Positions 53,125 through 62,036 of a stretch of DNA of 64,000 bases are shown here, piece by piece. Positions within the stretch are counted from its first letter, which is position 1. The number at the start of each line of letters is the position of its first letter. The DNA is taken from contig JAFLBB010000015.1 in assembly GCA_017304135.1 (NCBI GenBank), forward strand, positions 22,594-86,593. Direction: 5' to 3'. A program made the position numbers and the translations under genes. This DNA comes from Acidobacteriota bacterium. Its GTDB lineage: Bacteria; Acidobacteriota; Terriglobia; Bryobacterales; Bryobacteraceae. The notes under the pieces are model-generated. The model saw only the letters and a list, made by a program, of their open reading frames with translations. It did no database searches and was not told the DNA's origin.

Positions 53125-54045
53125 TCAGGCGAACCCGAAGAGTCTCGCCGCGTTCCCCCCACGGATCATCTCGCGCTGCGCTTCGGTGGCGAACGCAAAG
53201 TGGTGGTCAAAGACGGCCTGCGCCTGCCGGAACCCATCCATGTCGTGCCCCACACCGCCCCAAAGTATCCGCTCCGGCCCAAACGCCTCGAACGCCCGCC
53301 GCACATACTTGGCCGCGTCGGCGTATGGCGGCTTCTGCTTCGACGAGTACCCGACGCCGCTGAATTTGAAGTAGACCCTCGGCAGCCGCGCTAGTTTCAG
53401 CACCTCGTCGAAGGTCGCCGGCGCGCCCATGCCTGCCCGACCCATGTGGTCGAGAATTACCGGCATCGCTCGGAACTGCCCCGCCAGCTTTCCAATCGCC
53501 GCCGCATGGTGCGGAAGGAAGTGCATCTGCATGCATAAGCCGAGATCAGCCGCTGCCTTCCACGTCGCCTTCACCACGGCGTCATTCAGGTCGCGGTTCT
53601 TGATCGGGGTGTCCCCCTCACAGGTGCAGGTGAACGGCTTGCCCGGCTCGTTCATCACATGCATCCGCAACGCCACGATCCGCCCGGGATGCCGCTTCAC
53701 CAACTCGCCCATGCGCTTGCCCGTGCGTTCATCCTGCGGTTCGAACAGGCACGTGCCCTTGAAGAGCCCTTTCGGCGATTCAGCGGCGAAGCAATGCTCC
53801 AGGTAGCGATGATCGTCCTGATACGGTTCCGGGTGAACCAGGATGGTGTGTGCAATCCGCGCCTGCTTCACAAAGGCCAGATACTCCCCCAGCGGCTGCG
53901 GCGGAGGACGATACGGCGCCAGGGCGTGATAGGGAAAGATGTCAGGCTCGAACAGATGGATGTGGGTGTCGATCAGCGGTCCGCCCGCTGCGGGCAAGGG
54001 AAGGGCGGCGGCGCCTGAGGCGGCCAGGAAGTGACGGCGCAACAT
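53125..54045 (-). CDS. Exported amidohydrolase (TIM-barrel, amidohydrolase-2 family)
   Basis: This is a 306-aa protein. A Tat-like or Sec-type leader (MLRRHFLAASGAAALPLPAAG) precedes LIDTHIHLFEPD, the HxH metal motif. Further family motifs are ILVHPEPYQDDHRYLE, VALRMHVMN, MQMHFLPHHAAAI, VILDHMGRAG (the DHxG motif) and the catalytic-Asp region ERILWGGVGHDM (the usual SDWP is altered to GGVG). Members hydrolyse lactones or decarboxylate aromatic acids, so lactonase activity on sugars is plausible. TAGCAT ends 6 nt before the ATG. It is followed by the FG-GAP gene. Confidence 0.88.
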   Translation of the reverse strand: MLRRHFLAASGAAALPLPAAGGPLIDTHIHLFEPDIFPYHALAPYRPPPQPLGEYLAFVKQARIAHTILVHPEPYQDDHRYLEHCFAAESPKGLFKGTCLFEPQDERTGKRMGELVKRHPGRIVALRMHVMNEPGKPFTCTCEGDTPIKNRDLNDAVVKATWKAAADLGLCMQMHFLPHHAAAIGKLAGQFRAMPVILDHMGRAGMGAPATFDEVLKLARLPRVYFKFSGVGYSSKQKPPYADAAKYVRRAFEAFGPERILWGGVGHDMDGFRQAQAVFDHHFAFATEAQREMIRGGNAARLFGFA

Positions 54046-54125
54046 GCGCCTATGCTACCCCAGGAAACCGGTCTCGCGGACCGCGCCGCCCAGCACCCCG
54101 CACTCCTGCCTGTTTTCTGATCCGC

Positions 54126-55106
54126 CTACTGCCTACCCGCTCGCATGCGTCGCAACAGAACGCCCGCCAGGCCTGCCGCTGAAAGCATCCAGGTGGCCGG
54201 CTCCGGCACTTGGCTACCAGGCGGCGGCAACTCGCCCGGATCTCCCTCGAAATTGAAGTCATGCAACTCCAGCGAACCGCAGCTCCCGGTTTCGGGGCAC
54301 TCGTTGGAATAGGACTGCGCGACCAACTGCCCCACCAACTGCCCCCAAGTCGAGGTCACCGCCGCGTACGGGGCCAGCACACTTCCCTGCACGCCTGAGT
54401 TCATAAACAGACTGGTCGCCTCGAAGTAGTTGAACAGGATGCGGCTCGCCAACGCCGACGACGCATCTCCATTCACTGCTAATCCATTGATGAAATAGGA
54501 TGAATTCGTCCCATTCACGTTGGCCCCCTTCACGTTCACCACCACCGTCGTGTTCGCGCCGACGTTGACGAACTTCACGCTGCACGAGCTGCAAAACTCC
54601 GAACTGTCCAAGAGGAACACCGCCAAGTCGCTGCCCGCCGCGTCGAGAATGAACTCAAACCCTACGTTCGGACTCACCGCCGTCCCGCTCAGATCCTTCA
54701 GGGCCTGCGATTTGTTCTTCAAATCCGTCTCAGCTGCGGCGAAATCGATCGGCGAAGTCCCCCCCTCGGTCAATAAGCCGCTGAGTAGGGTGAACGACGA
54801 TAGCGTCCCTGTCCCGCCCGCAAAGGCGTTCCCCGAGCGGAGCTCACCGTCGGAGGCATTCAGGTCGCCGTTGGCAACCAACGCATACTGCCCGTTGAAG
54901 TGGTTCGCCGGGTACGCCGTCGCCACGGCGAAGTTTGCGATATTGATGTTGCCCCCAGCCGCCAGCTTGCCCCCGATATCGCTGTTGGCGCTGGTATAGT
55001 CCCCGAAAAAGAACCCGTTGTACCCATCGGCAGGGCCCAAGTAACCGGCCTGGAGCGTCAACACCCCTCCTAGCCAAACTCCTAGTAATACACTTCTGGC
55101 ATGCAT
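54126..55106 (-). CDS. Choice-of-anchor A family protein with PEP-CTERM sorting signal
   Basis: This is a 326-aa protein. The signal peptide (LLGVWLGGVLTLQAG) is followed by the choice-of-anchor A domain with its typical opening YNGFFFGDYTSANSDIGGKLAAGGNI and GALN-type repeats. The C-terminus is a classic PEP-CTERM signal: VPEPATWMLSAAGLAGVLL followed by RRMRAGR. PEP-CTERM proteins are processed by exosortase and anchored to exopolysaccharide. No exosortase gene lies in the window. Its leader contains three hairpins, one holding the apparent ribosome site in its loop. Confidence 0.93.
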   Translation of the reverse strand: MHARSVLLGVWLGGVLTLQAGYLGPADGYNGFFFGDYTSANSDIGGKLAAGGNINIANFAVATAYPANHFNGQYALVANGDLNASDGELRSGNAFAGGTGTLSSFTLLSGLLTEGGTSPIDFAAAETDLKNKSQALKDLSGTAVSPNVGFEFILDAAGSDLAVFLLDSSEFCSSCSVKFVNVGANTTVVVNVKGANVNGTNSSYFINGLAVNGDASSALASRILFNYFEATSLFMNSGVQGSVLAPYAAVTSTWGQLVGQLVAQSYSNECPETGSCGSLELHDFNFEGDPGELPPPGSQVPEPATWMLSAAGLAGVLLRRMRAGRQ

Positions 55107-55109
55107 GTT

Positions 55110-55177
55110 GGCAGTGTCCTACTCTCCACTGCCTCGCCCCTATAGGACTGTGGTCCTGGAACGCCCTAGGTGGGCGT
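55110..55177 (-). promoter_or_regulatory. Three consecutive hairpins in the leader of the PEP-CTERM gene
   Basis: On the transcript strand the order is ACGCCC/GGGCGT (55161-55177), AGGAC/GTCCT (55144-55157), then GGCAGTG/CACTGCC (55110-55133). The last stem ends 3 nt before the ATG, and its 10-nt loop holds GAGAGTAGGA, the only Shine-Dalgarno-like sequence, so folding could gate translation. The segment GAGAGTAGGACACTGCC resembles the 3' end of bacterial 5S rRNA, but no complete 5S gene can be drawn here. Confidence 0.45.
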
Positions 55178-55201
55178 GTGGTACGCGCCGCGGGTATTTT
55201 T

Positions 55202-56380
55202 CTAGTCCTTCCTCGCCTGAGTCCTATCCGGCCGTCGGTCAGGGGGAGCGCCCGAATCCCGCTCGCCCGGATACACGACATCCACATTCTCCTGATCCAA
55301 CACGGCATGGTCCGTGTACGCAGCCGGCGGCACCGTCTCCCCGCACGCCATCGCCGAGGCCAATTTCACCAGCCGCGCCCCATATCGCTCAGGAAAGTAG
55401 GCCACCGATGCCAGGAACGGGCTTGCTGTCTTCCGAATCTCCATCCGCCCCTCGCGCATCGCGTTATGCCCCACAATCGCCACCCACTTGTCGCGCTTGG
55501 CCTCTCGCACCGCATCCAGCACGCCAATGGCGCTGATGTCGTTGAACCCCGATACCAGCAGCCGCGCCTTGCCCTCCTCCCGCCGCAGCAAGCCCGCCAT
55601 TGCCAGACGGCTCGCCTCACGATTGGCGTTGCCAGGGAGGTGAATCACCTTCGACTCCTCCACTGTTCCCACCAAGTCGCGTAAACCCACCAGCACGCCC
55701 GCCAGCCGCGCCTGCACGTTGGTGCTCGTGTAGGCCCCCTCCACCAGTACGACGCGGTCAAATCGCCCCCGCCACCGCTCGCGCGCAAACCGCCCCAGCG
55801 CCTGTCCGGCGAGCTTCCCCGCCTGATAATTGTTCGCGCCAAAATACACGCCCCCGGCGATGGGACGCTCCACCGTGATGAACGGCCTGCCGGCCTCTGA
55901 GAGCCGCGCCGCCATCATGTGCCCCAACGATTCCACCGGTTGGAAAAATACCGCCACGTCCACGCGGGCCTCCACCAGCGTTCCCGCGTTGCGCATCACC
56001 TGCTCCTGGTCCTCCACTCCGTTATCCAGCAGGATCAGGTCCACACCCTCGGCGCGCGCAGCCTGCTGCAATGACGCCGCCACATCCTCGCGAAACGTGT
56101 TCCCTGTCAGCGGGCCCGCATAGCCGATCAGCAGCCTGCGCCGCCTCCGCATCGCCCGGTAGCGCTTGGCCTCATCACGCGCGATATAGCCGCGCTCCTC
56201 CAGCGTGCACAGCAGCCGGTACACGGCCAGGCGCTGAATCCCCGTCGTCCCCGCAATCTCCTGAACCCCTACCGGATGCGCCGCCGCTTCCACCGCCTCC
56301 AGCACCGTGAGCCCCTTGTCCAGTGTTCCGGCTCCGGCCCGTGCCCTCGCATTTTGGGGGGAGGGGCTTGACTTCTTCAT
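55202..56380 (-). CDS. Transcriptional regulator: IclR-type HTH fused to periplasmic-binding (LacI-like) sugar domain
   Basis: This is a 392-aa protein. Residues 15-80 form an IclR-type winged helix (LDKGLTVLEAVEAAAHPVGVQEIAGTTGIQRLAVYRLLCTLEERGYI). Residues 85-365 form a type I periplasmic-binding/LacI-like ligand domain: LIGYAGPLTGNTFREDVAASLQ, DLILLDNGVEDQEQ, ADVAVFFQP-like RVDVAVFFQPVESLG, VVLVEGAYTSTNVQARLAGV and FNDISAIGVLDAV. IclR proteins normally carry a different ligand domain and LacI proteins a different HTH, so this is an unusual pairing. It is divergent from the putative rhamnose-type locus and probably controls it. Confidence 0.88.
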   Translation of the reverse strand: MKKSSPSPQNARARAGAGTLDKGLTVLEAVEAAAHPVGVQEIAGTTGIQRLAVYRLLCTLEERGYIARDEAKRYRAMRRRRRLLIGYAGPLTGNTFREDVAASLQQAARAEGVDLILLDNGVEDQEQVMRNAGTLVEARVDVAVFFQPVESLGHMMAARLSEAGRPFITVERPIAGGVYFGANNYQAGKLAGQALGRFARERWRGRFDRVVLVEGAYTSTNVQARLAGVLVGLRDLVGTVEESKVIHLPGNANREASRLAMAGLLRREEGKARLLVSGFNDISAIGVLDAVREAKRDKWVAIVGHNAMREGRMEIRKTASPFLASVAYFPERYGARLVKLASAMACGETVPPAAYTDHAVLDQENVDVVYPGERDSGAPPDRRPDRTQARKD

Positions 56381-56396
56381 CGGACTGCCATATCAA

Positions 56397-57329
56397 ATGT
56401 ACACGAAAATGAACGCATCAGTTCATTATATGAACATAGCGAGCCTGGCGGCAATCCTCTGCTTCTCAGCGGCCTCCCCGCTCCCCGGCCAGGACTCGGC
56501 CCGGGATTGGGCCTCGCTCGTCGGCCAGCGCTTCCGCGCCGAACGTGACGTCATCTACCGCACCGCCCCTGGCGGCATCGACCTCAAGCTGGATCTCTAC
56601 ATCCCCTACGACAAGAAACCCGGGCCCACCATCGTCTACATCCACGGCGGCGGCTGGCAAACCGGCTCCAAGGAGCAGTACGTCCTCTGGTATCTCCCTT
56701 ACCTCCAACTCGGATACCGCGTTGCCGCCGTCCAATACCGCCTCAGCGGTGTCGCCCCCGCTCCAGCCGCCATTGAGGACTGCCGCTGCGCCTTTCGCTG
56801 GATCGCCCGCCATGGCCTCACGTACGGCATCGATCCGAACCGTCTTGTCCTCACCGGCGGCTCCGCCGGCGGCCATCTCGTCCTGATGACCGCCATGCTC
56901 GATGACTCCTTCGACGCGGCCTGCAATGACCCCGGCCCCGCGCCCAAGGCTCGCGCCGTCATCAACTACTACGGCGCCACCGACCTCGCCGAAATGCTCT
57001 CTCAAAACCGCGCCAACATCGCTCGCTGGTTCCGTGGTCCCGGCGATGCCCAGGCACTCGCGCGCCGCCTCTCACCTCTTACCTGGGTCCGGCCCGGCGT
57101 GCCCCCCGTGCTCACCCTCCATGGCGATGCTGACGCCACCATTCCCCTGTCCCACGCCACCCGCCTCCACGAAGCGCTCACCAAGGCCGGCGTGCCCAAT
57201 CAACTCGTCACCATTCCCGGCGGTGCACACGGCCGCCACACCTGGACCGATGCCGACAGCATTCGCGTGCAGCGGGCCATCGAACAGTTTTTGAAAACAC
57301 ACGGAACCCGGAACGACCCAATCCAATGA
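56397..57329 (+). CDS. Exported alpha/beta hydrolase (acetyl esterase-like)
   Basis: This is about 310 aa from the ATG at 56397; ATGs at 56412 and 56430 are alternatives, the last giving the tidier signal peptide MNIASLAAILCFSAASPLPG. The hormone-sensitive-lipase-type oxyanion motif HGGGW, the nucleophile elbow GGSAGG, the acid Asp in HGDADATIP and the catalytic His in GGAHGRH are all present. It probably removes acyl groups from polysaccharide such as acetylated pectin or rhamnogalacturonan. It begins in or next to the operator candidate and its stop overlaps an upstream in-frame ATG of the receptor gene. Confidence 0.88.
   Translation: MYTKMNASVHYMNIASLAAILCFSAASPLPGQDSARDWASLVGQRFRAERDVIYRTAPGGIDLKLDLYIPYDKKPGPTIVYIHGGGWQTGSKEQYVLWYLPYLQLGYRVAAVQYRLSGVAPAPAAIEDCRCAFRWIARHGLTYGIDPNRLVLTGGSAGGHLVLMTAMLDDSFDAACNDPGPAPKARAVINYYGATDLAEMLSQNRANIARWFRGPGDAQALARRLSPLTWVRPGVPPVLTLHGDADATIPLSHATRLHEALTKAGVPNQLVTIPGGAHGRHTWTDADSIRVQRAIEQFLKTHGTRNDPIQ
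56409..56435. promoter_or_regulatory. Three-half-site operator candidate with regulator promoter
   Basis: The half-sites ATGAAC (56409-56414), GTTCAT (56421-56426) and ATGAAC (56430-56435) alternate in orientation with 6-nt and 3-nt spacers. The inner pair forms a 15-bp palindrome, the usual IclR operator size. On the reverse strand TATAAT (56430-56425) lies inside it, 18 nt from TTGCCG (56454-56449), giving a promoter for the regulator. Occupancy would block its own promoter and the divergent gene's start region. The site-regulator link is inference. Confidence 0.55.
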
Positions 57330-57358
57330 AGACCCAATCCCCTCACGAAGGAACTACG

Positions 57359-60300
57359 ATGCTGACTCACCGCCTCCGTCTGGCTTGTCTTGCTGCGCTC
57401 CTCCTGCTCGCCACAACCGCGGGCTTTGCGCAAACCATCACGGGAACCCTCGTCGGTTCCGTCGTCGACCCCACCGGTGCCGCCGTCACCAGCGCCGAGG
57501 TCTCTGTCGTGCAATCGGCCACCGGAGCCAAACGCACCGTGAACACCAACGAGCAGGGCGACTTCCTCATTGGAAGCCTCCAGCCCGGCCAGTACACGCT
57601 CTCGGTCACACAGTCCGGCTTCAAGACCCTGCAGCGCACGGGCATCGTCCTTTCCTCCGCTGAAACGCTGCCCGTCGGCCGTCTCGCCCTGGAGATTGGC
57701 GCTGTCACCGACCAGGTCTCGGTCACCGCCGAAGGCGCCACTGTCCAGGTCGCCAGCTCTGAACGCGCCGGCGTCATCAGCAACACCCAGCTTGAGAACC
57801 TCATGACCAAGGGCCGCAACGCCATGACGCTCCTCGCCCTGCTCCCGGGTGTCGTCGATGGCCAGGGCGTCGGCAGCCAGGAGCGCATCGACCGCAACTT
57901 CGATCTCAGCGTTCAGGGCAACCGCCGCAACGCCAACACCGTCACCGTCGACGGCATGCCCGTCAATCCCATGGGCAACAACTTCAATGGCGTGGTCATG
58001 CTCAGCCAGGACGCCATCGCCGAAGTGAAAGTGCTCATGTCGAACTACCCCGCCGAATATGGCCGCTCCTCCGGCGCCACCGTGAACTTCGTCACCAAGT
58101 CCGGCACCAAGGACTTCCACGGCCTCTTCTCCTACTTCAAGCGCCACGAACAGTTCAACGCCAACGACTTCTTCAACAACCGCCTCTCGCGGTCCAAGGC
58201 CCGCTACCGCTACAACACCTGGAACTACAACATCGGCGGCCCCGTACCCATCGGCAAGATCAACCGCAACCGTGACAAGCTCTTCTTCTTCTGGTCGCAG
58301 GAATTCTGGCCCCTCACCGTCCCCACCGCCATCGCCCAGCTCACCGTCCCCACGCCTGCCGAACGCCGAGGCGACTTCACCCAATCGCTCGACCTCAACG
58401 GCCGCGTCATCCCCGTGCGCGACCCCACCACGCAACAGGCCTACCCCGGAAACGTCGTCCCGGCAAGCCGCCTCGACGCCAGCGGCCTCTCGTTGCTCAA
58501 GATCTTCCCCGACCCCAATTTCACTGACCGCAACATCTCCGGCGGCCGCTACAACTACGTCTTCCAGGATGAGAACCAAACGCCCATTCGAATGGAGAAT
58601 GCGCGCATCGATTACAACATCCGCCAGAACCACTCCCTTGCTCTCACCATCGCCTCCTTTGTCGACCAGCAGACCGGCGCGGTCGGCATCCTCACCGCCG
58701 GCTCCACCAACTGGCCGCAAATGAAGAAGACCTACCGTCTCCACGGCCAGGGCTATATCCTCCGCTACACCGGGGTCCTCTCGCCTTCACTCATCAATGA
58801 AACCAGCCTCGGCTGGACGCGCCGCCCCGAAGGCAACAGCGCTGAAGAAGCCGAGATTACCCGCAACCAGCGCGCCACCATCGGCTTCGTCGCCGGTCAG
58901 ATCAATCCCGCCAGTAACCCACTTGGCCTCATCCCCAACGCCACCTTCGGCGGTGTCACCAACGCCGCCAATCTCTTCATGGAAGGCCGCTTCCCCTTCT
59001 ACCAGAAGCTGCACGCCTTCAATCTCACCAACAACCTCACCAAGGTTCAGGGCGGTCACACACTCAAGGCCGGCATCATGATTGAGCGCAACTACCAGGG
59101 CTCGCTCAACGACGGTGCCTACACCGGTACGCTCAACTTCCAGCCCGTCGCCACCAACCCCATCGATACCGGCTACGCCTACTCCAACGCCGCCCTCGGT
59201 GTCTTCAACACTTACTCGGAAGCCTCCAACCGCGTCATCCTCAGCTTCCGCCAGCACGCCGTGGAGTGGTTCCTCCAGGACACCTGGCGCGCCACACGCC
59301 GCCTCACGCTGGAATACGGCATGCGATTCCACCACCTCGTGCCCATCTTCATGCGCTCGGACCGTCTCACCACCTTCGCTCCCGAACTCTACAACGCCAG
59401 CCAGGGTGTCCAGCTCATCCGCCCCGCCCGCGTCAATAACGCCCGTGTCGGCCAGCACCCGGTCACCGGGCAGATCTACCCCGTGACGCTCATCGGCGCC
59501 ATTGCGCCCGGCGTCGGCAACCCCACCAACGGTATGGCCGTCGCCGCGCAGAACGGCTACCCGCGTGGCCTCATCGACGGCTACGGCATGAAGTTCGGCC
59601 CCCGTATCGGTTTCGCCCTCGACGTCTTCGGCACCGGCAAAACGGCCATCCGCGGCGGCTTCGGCCAGTTCTACGGCCGACCCAATATGTCGGAAAACCT
59701 GCTCCGCTTTGCTTCTCAACCGCCGCTCATCAGCACGCCCACCGTCTACTTCGGCACCCTCTCCGGCATCCGCTCCTCGGCAGGCGCCATCTTCCCGCAA
59801 GCCGTCAACTCCTTCAATCGCAGCAACCGCATTCCCCGGGTTATGAACTTCAGCCTCTCCGTCCAGCAGAACATCGGCTGGAACACCGTCGTCGATATCG
59901 GCTACGTCGGATCGCTCGGCCGCAACCAGTTCTGGATTCGTGACCTCAACCCCATCTCCATCGGCGCCAACTTCGATCCGCGCAACGCCGACCCCACCAA
60001 CCCGGCCACGCCGCTCACCTCTTCTTTCCTGCGGCCCATCGTCGGCTACAACGACATCCTTATGTCCGAACCGGCAGCCTCTTCGAACTACCATTCCATG
60101 CAACTCACCGCCCGCCGCCGCTTTACCAAGGGCTTCCAGTTCGGCGGGGCTTGGACCTGGTCGAAGGCGCTCAACTACAACAACTTCGACACCAACACCG
60201 TCAGCGTCCTGCTGCCCGTACGCTATTGGAACTACGGGCTTTCCTCCTCTGACCGCACCCACAACGTCCGCATCGACTGGACCTGGGACATCCCCACGCC

Positions 60301-60811
60301 CAGTGTCAAGAACGCCGTCGCCCGCTATGCCATCAACGACTGGCAACTCTCCGGCATCACCAGCTTCGTCTCCGGCGCGCCGCTCGGCGTCGGCTTCACC
60401 CAGGTGACGCCTACCGACATCACAGGCACCGCAAGCCAGGGCGCCCGCATCGACATCACCGGCAATCCCAACATCCCCAAGAGTGAACGCACCTTCAGCC
60501 GCAACTTCGATCCCACCGTCTTCCGCGTCCCGGCTCGCGGCACCTTCGGCAACTCCGCCACCACCAACATCCGCGGCCCCGGCATCAACAACTGGGATAT
60601 CTCGCTGTTGAAGACATTCCCCGTCCATGAACGCGTCCGCCTCCAGTTCCGCGCCGAGGCCTACAACGCCTTCAATCACACCCAATTCGCCTCGCTCGAC
60701 ACCACCGCCCGTTTCGATGCGCAGGGCGCGCAGGTGAACTCGCGGCTCGGCGAATTCCTCTCGGCCCGCGCGCCGCGCATCATGCAACTGGCCCTCAGGC
60801 TATACTTCTAA
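57359..60811 (+). CDS. TonB-dependent receptor-like outer-membrane protein, Oar family
   Basis: This is about 1150 aa from MLTHRLRLACLAALLLL (ATG 57359), preceded by AAGGA at a 6-nt distance; an ATG at 57326 would overlap the esterase stop. After the signal peptide, residues 25-110 form a carboxypeptidase-regulatory domain (GTLVGSVVDPTGAAVTSAEVSV). A plug domain follows (GRNAMTLLALLPGV, NTVTVDGMPVN, EVKVLMSNYPAEYGRSSGATVN), then a long beta-barrel ending in LRLYF, the terminal Phe of outer-membrane proteins. Acidobacteria use such receptors for oligosaccharide uptake. It is the second gene of the putative deoxysugar locus. Confidence 0.95.
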   Translation: MLTHRLRLACLAALLLLATTAGFAQTITGTLVGSVVDPTGAAVTSAEVSVVQSATGAKRTVNTNEQGDFLIGSLQPGQYTLSVTQSGFKTLQRTGIVLSSAETLPVGRLALEIGAVTDQVSVTAEGATVQVASSERAGVISNTQLENLMTKGRNAMTLLALLPGVVDGQGVGSQERIDRNFDLSVQGNRRNANTVTVDGMPVNPMGNNFNGVVMLSQDAIAEVKVLMSNYPAEYGRSSGATVNFVTKSGTKDFHGLFSYFKRHEQFNANDFFNNRLSRSKARYRYNTWNYNIGGPVPIGKINRNRDKLFFFWSQEFWPLTVPTAIAQLTVPTPAERRGDFTQSLDLNGRVIPVRDPTTQQAYPGNVVPASRLDASGLSLLKIFPDPNFTDRNISGGRYNYVFQDENQTPIRMENARIDYNIRQNHSLALTIASFVDQQTGAVGILTAGSTNWPQMKKTYRLHGQGYILRYTGVLSPSLINETSLGWTRRPEGNSAEEAEITRNQRATIGFVAGQINPASNPLGLIPNATFGGVTNAANLFMEGRFPFYQKLHAFNLTNNLTKVQGGHTLKAGIMIERNYQGSLNDGAYTGTLNFQPVATNPIDTGYAYSNAALGVFNTYSEASNRVILSFRQHAVEWFLQDTWRATRRLTLEYGMRFHHLVPIFMRSDRLTTFAPELYNASQGVQLIRPARVNNARVGQHPVTGQIYPVTLIGAIAPGVGNPTNGMAVAAQNGYPRGLIDGYGMKFGPRIGFALDVFGTGKTAIRGGFGQFYGRPNMSENLLRFASQPPLISTPTVYFGTLSGIRSSAGAIFPQAVNSFNRSNRIPRVMNFSLSVQQNIGWNTVVDIGYVGSLGRNQFWIRDLNPISIGANFDPRNADPTNPATPLTSSFLRPIVGYNDILMSEPAASSNYHSMQLTARRRFTKGFQFGGAWTWSKALNYNNFDTNTVSVLLPVRYWNYGLSSSDRTHNVRIDWTWDIPTPSVKNAVARYAINDWQLSGITSFVSGAPLGVGFTQVTPTDITGTASQGARIDITGNPNIPKSERTFSRNFDPTVFRVPARGTFGNSATTNIRGPGINNWDISLLKTFPVHERVRLQFRAEAYNAFNHTQFASLDTTARFDAQGAQVNSRLGEFLSARAPRIMQLALRLYF

Positions 60812-60815
60812 GCCG

Positions 60816-62036
60816 ATGCCCTCGCATCGAGCCTGGATCCTCTGCGGTCTGCTCTTCTTCGCCACCGCGCTGAGCTTCCTGGACCGCCAGGTGCTCAGCG
60901 TTCTGGCGCCGCAACTGACGCGCGAGTTCGCGATGTCGAATACCGCCTACTCGCGCGTCGTGTTCGCCTTCGTCGCCAGCTACACGGTCATGTTCTCGCT
61001 CGGCGGCCGGCTCATGGACACCCTCGGTACACGCCTCGGTCTCGCTCTCTCGGTCGGCCTCTGGTCGCTCGCCAGCGCTGCCCACGCCATCGCCAATGGT
61101 CCGTGGGCCCTCGGCGCTGCCCGTTTTTTCCTCGGCGTTGGGGAAGGCGCCTGCTTCCCTGGCGCCACAAAAGGCGCTGTCGAGTGGATGCCGCCGCACC
61201 GCCGCGCTCTCGCTGTCGGCTTCGCCAATGGCGGCTCCGCCTTCGGCGCGGTCCTCGCCCCGCCCCTCACCGTCTGGTGGACCTCGCTCTTCGGCTGGCG
61301 TGGCACCTTCCTCGCCACCGCCCTGCTCGGCGCCTCATGGCTTGGCCTGTGGCTTCTCGCCTTCCGCGGGCTCCCCGAATCGGCCCCTACTCCCGCCGCC
61401 CAGCGAACCAGCTTCGCCAGCCTCCTCGCCCGCCCCGAGATGCGTCGCCTCATGATCGCCCGCTTCTTCTTCGACCCCGTTTTCTACTTCTACATGTTCT
61501 GGATTCCCCAATACCTCAATCGCGAGCGCGGCCTTTCCCTTACTGAAATCGGAAACCTCACCTGGATTCCCTTCTTTGCCCTCGGCGTCACCAACATCGC
61601 CGCCGGACGCGTCTCCGACATCCTCGTCAAACGCGGCTGGCAACCTCGCCGCGCCCGTCTCACCCTGATGTGCATCGCCGCCGCCCTCACCCCGGCTTCC
61701 TGGCTTGCCTCCACCGCCGGCACCGCCTATGCCGCCATCGCCCTCATGTCGGTCCTTATGTTCGCCCACGGCATCTGGATCGCCAACTACATCACCTTAA
61801 TCGGCGACACCGTCGCTCCCACCGAAGTGGGAACCGCCGTCGGTCTCACCGGCACCAGTGGCGGCATCGCTGCCATGCTCTCCAATCTCATCGTTGGTCC
61901 CGCGGTCGACGCCGCAGGCTTCAGCCCCGTCTTTCTTGTATCGGCACTCTTATATCCCACAGCCTGGCTGATTCTCGCCCTGCGCCGCGCCCCCGCTCCA
62001 CTCACACCTGCTATCTCCTCGAAAGGAACCGCATGA
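60816..62036 (+). CDS. MFS transporter, hexuronate/anion:cation symporter-like
   Basis: This is a 406-aa protein with twelve predicted membrane helices. The N-terminus (LLFFATALSFLDRQVLSVLAPQL) matches the FLDR-type motif of the ACS/ExuT family. The loop between helices 2 and 3 is GGRLMDTLGTRLG, and EGACFPGATKGAVEWMPPHRRALAVG is the family signature between helices 4 and 5. It would carry a sugar acid or deoxysugar across the inner membrane. It starts 4 nt after the receptor stop and overlaps the isomerase start in an ATGA, so the genes form one unit. Confidence 0.92.
   Translation: MPSHRAWILCGLLFFATALSFLDRQVLSVLAPQLTREFAMSNTAYSRVVFAFVASYTVMFSLGGRLMDTLGTRLGLALSVGLWSLASAAHAIANGPWALGAARFFLGVGEGACFPGATKGAVEWMPPHRRALAVGFANGGSAFGAVLAPPLTVWWTSLFGWRGTFLATALLGASWLGLWLLAFRGLPESAPTPAAQRTSFASLLARPEMRRLMIARFFFDPVFYFYMFWIPQYLNRERGLSLTEIGNLTWIPFFALGVTNIAAGRVSDILVKRGWQPRRARLTLMCIAAALTPASWLASTAGTAYAAIALMSVLMFAHGIWIANYITLIGDTVAPTEVGTAVGLTGTSGGIAAMLSNLIVGPAVDAAGFSPVFLVSALLYPTAWLILALRRAPAPLTPAISSKGTA

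Noticed and set aside
55110..55230. 5S rRNA gene
   Set aside because: Only about 17 nt resemble the 5S 3' end; the 5' half, helices II-V and neighbouring rRNA genes are missing.
57200..60787. Long minus-strand open frames (514 and 666 codons) opposite the Oar-like receptor
   Set aside because: Low-complexity translation (repeated GDGV, AGGV); the plus strand carries a full receptor with signal peptide, plug and terminal Phe.
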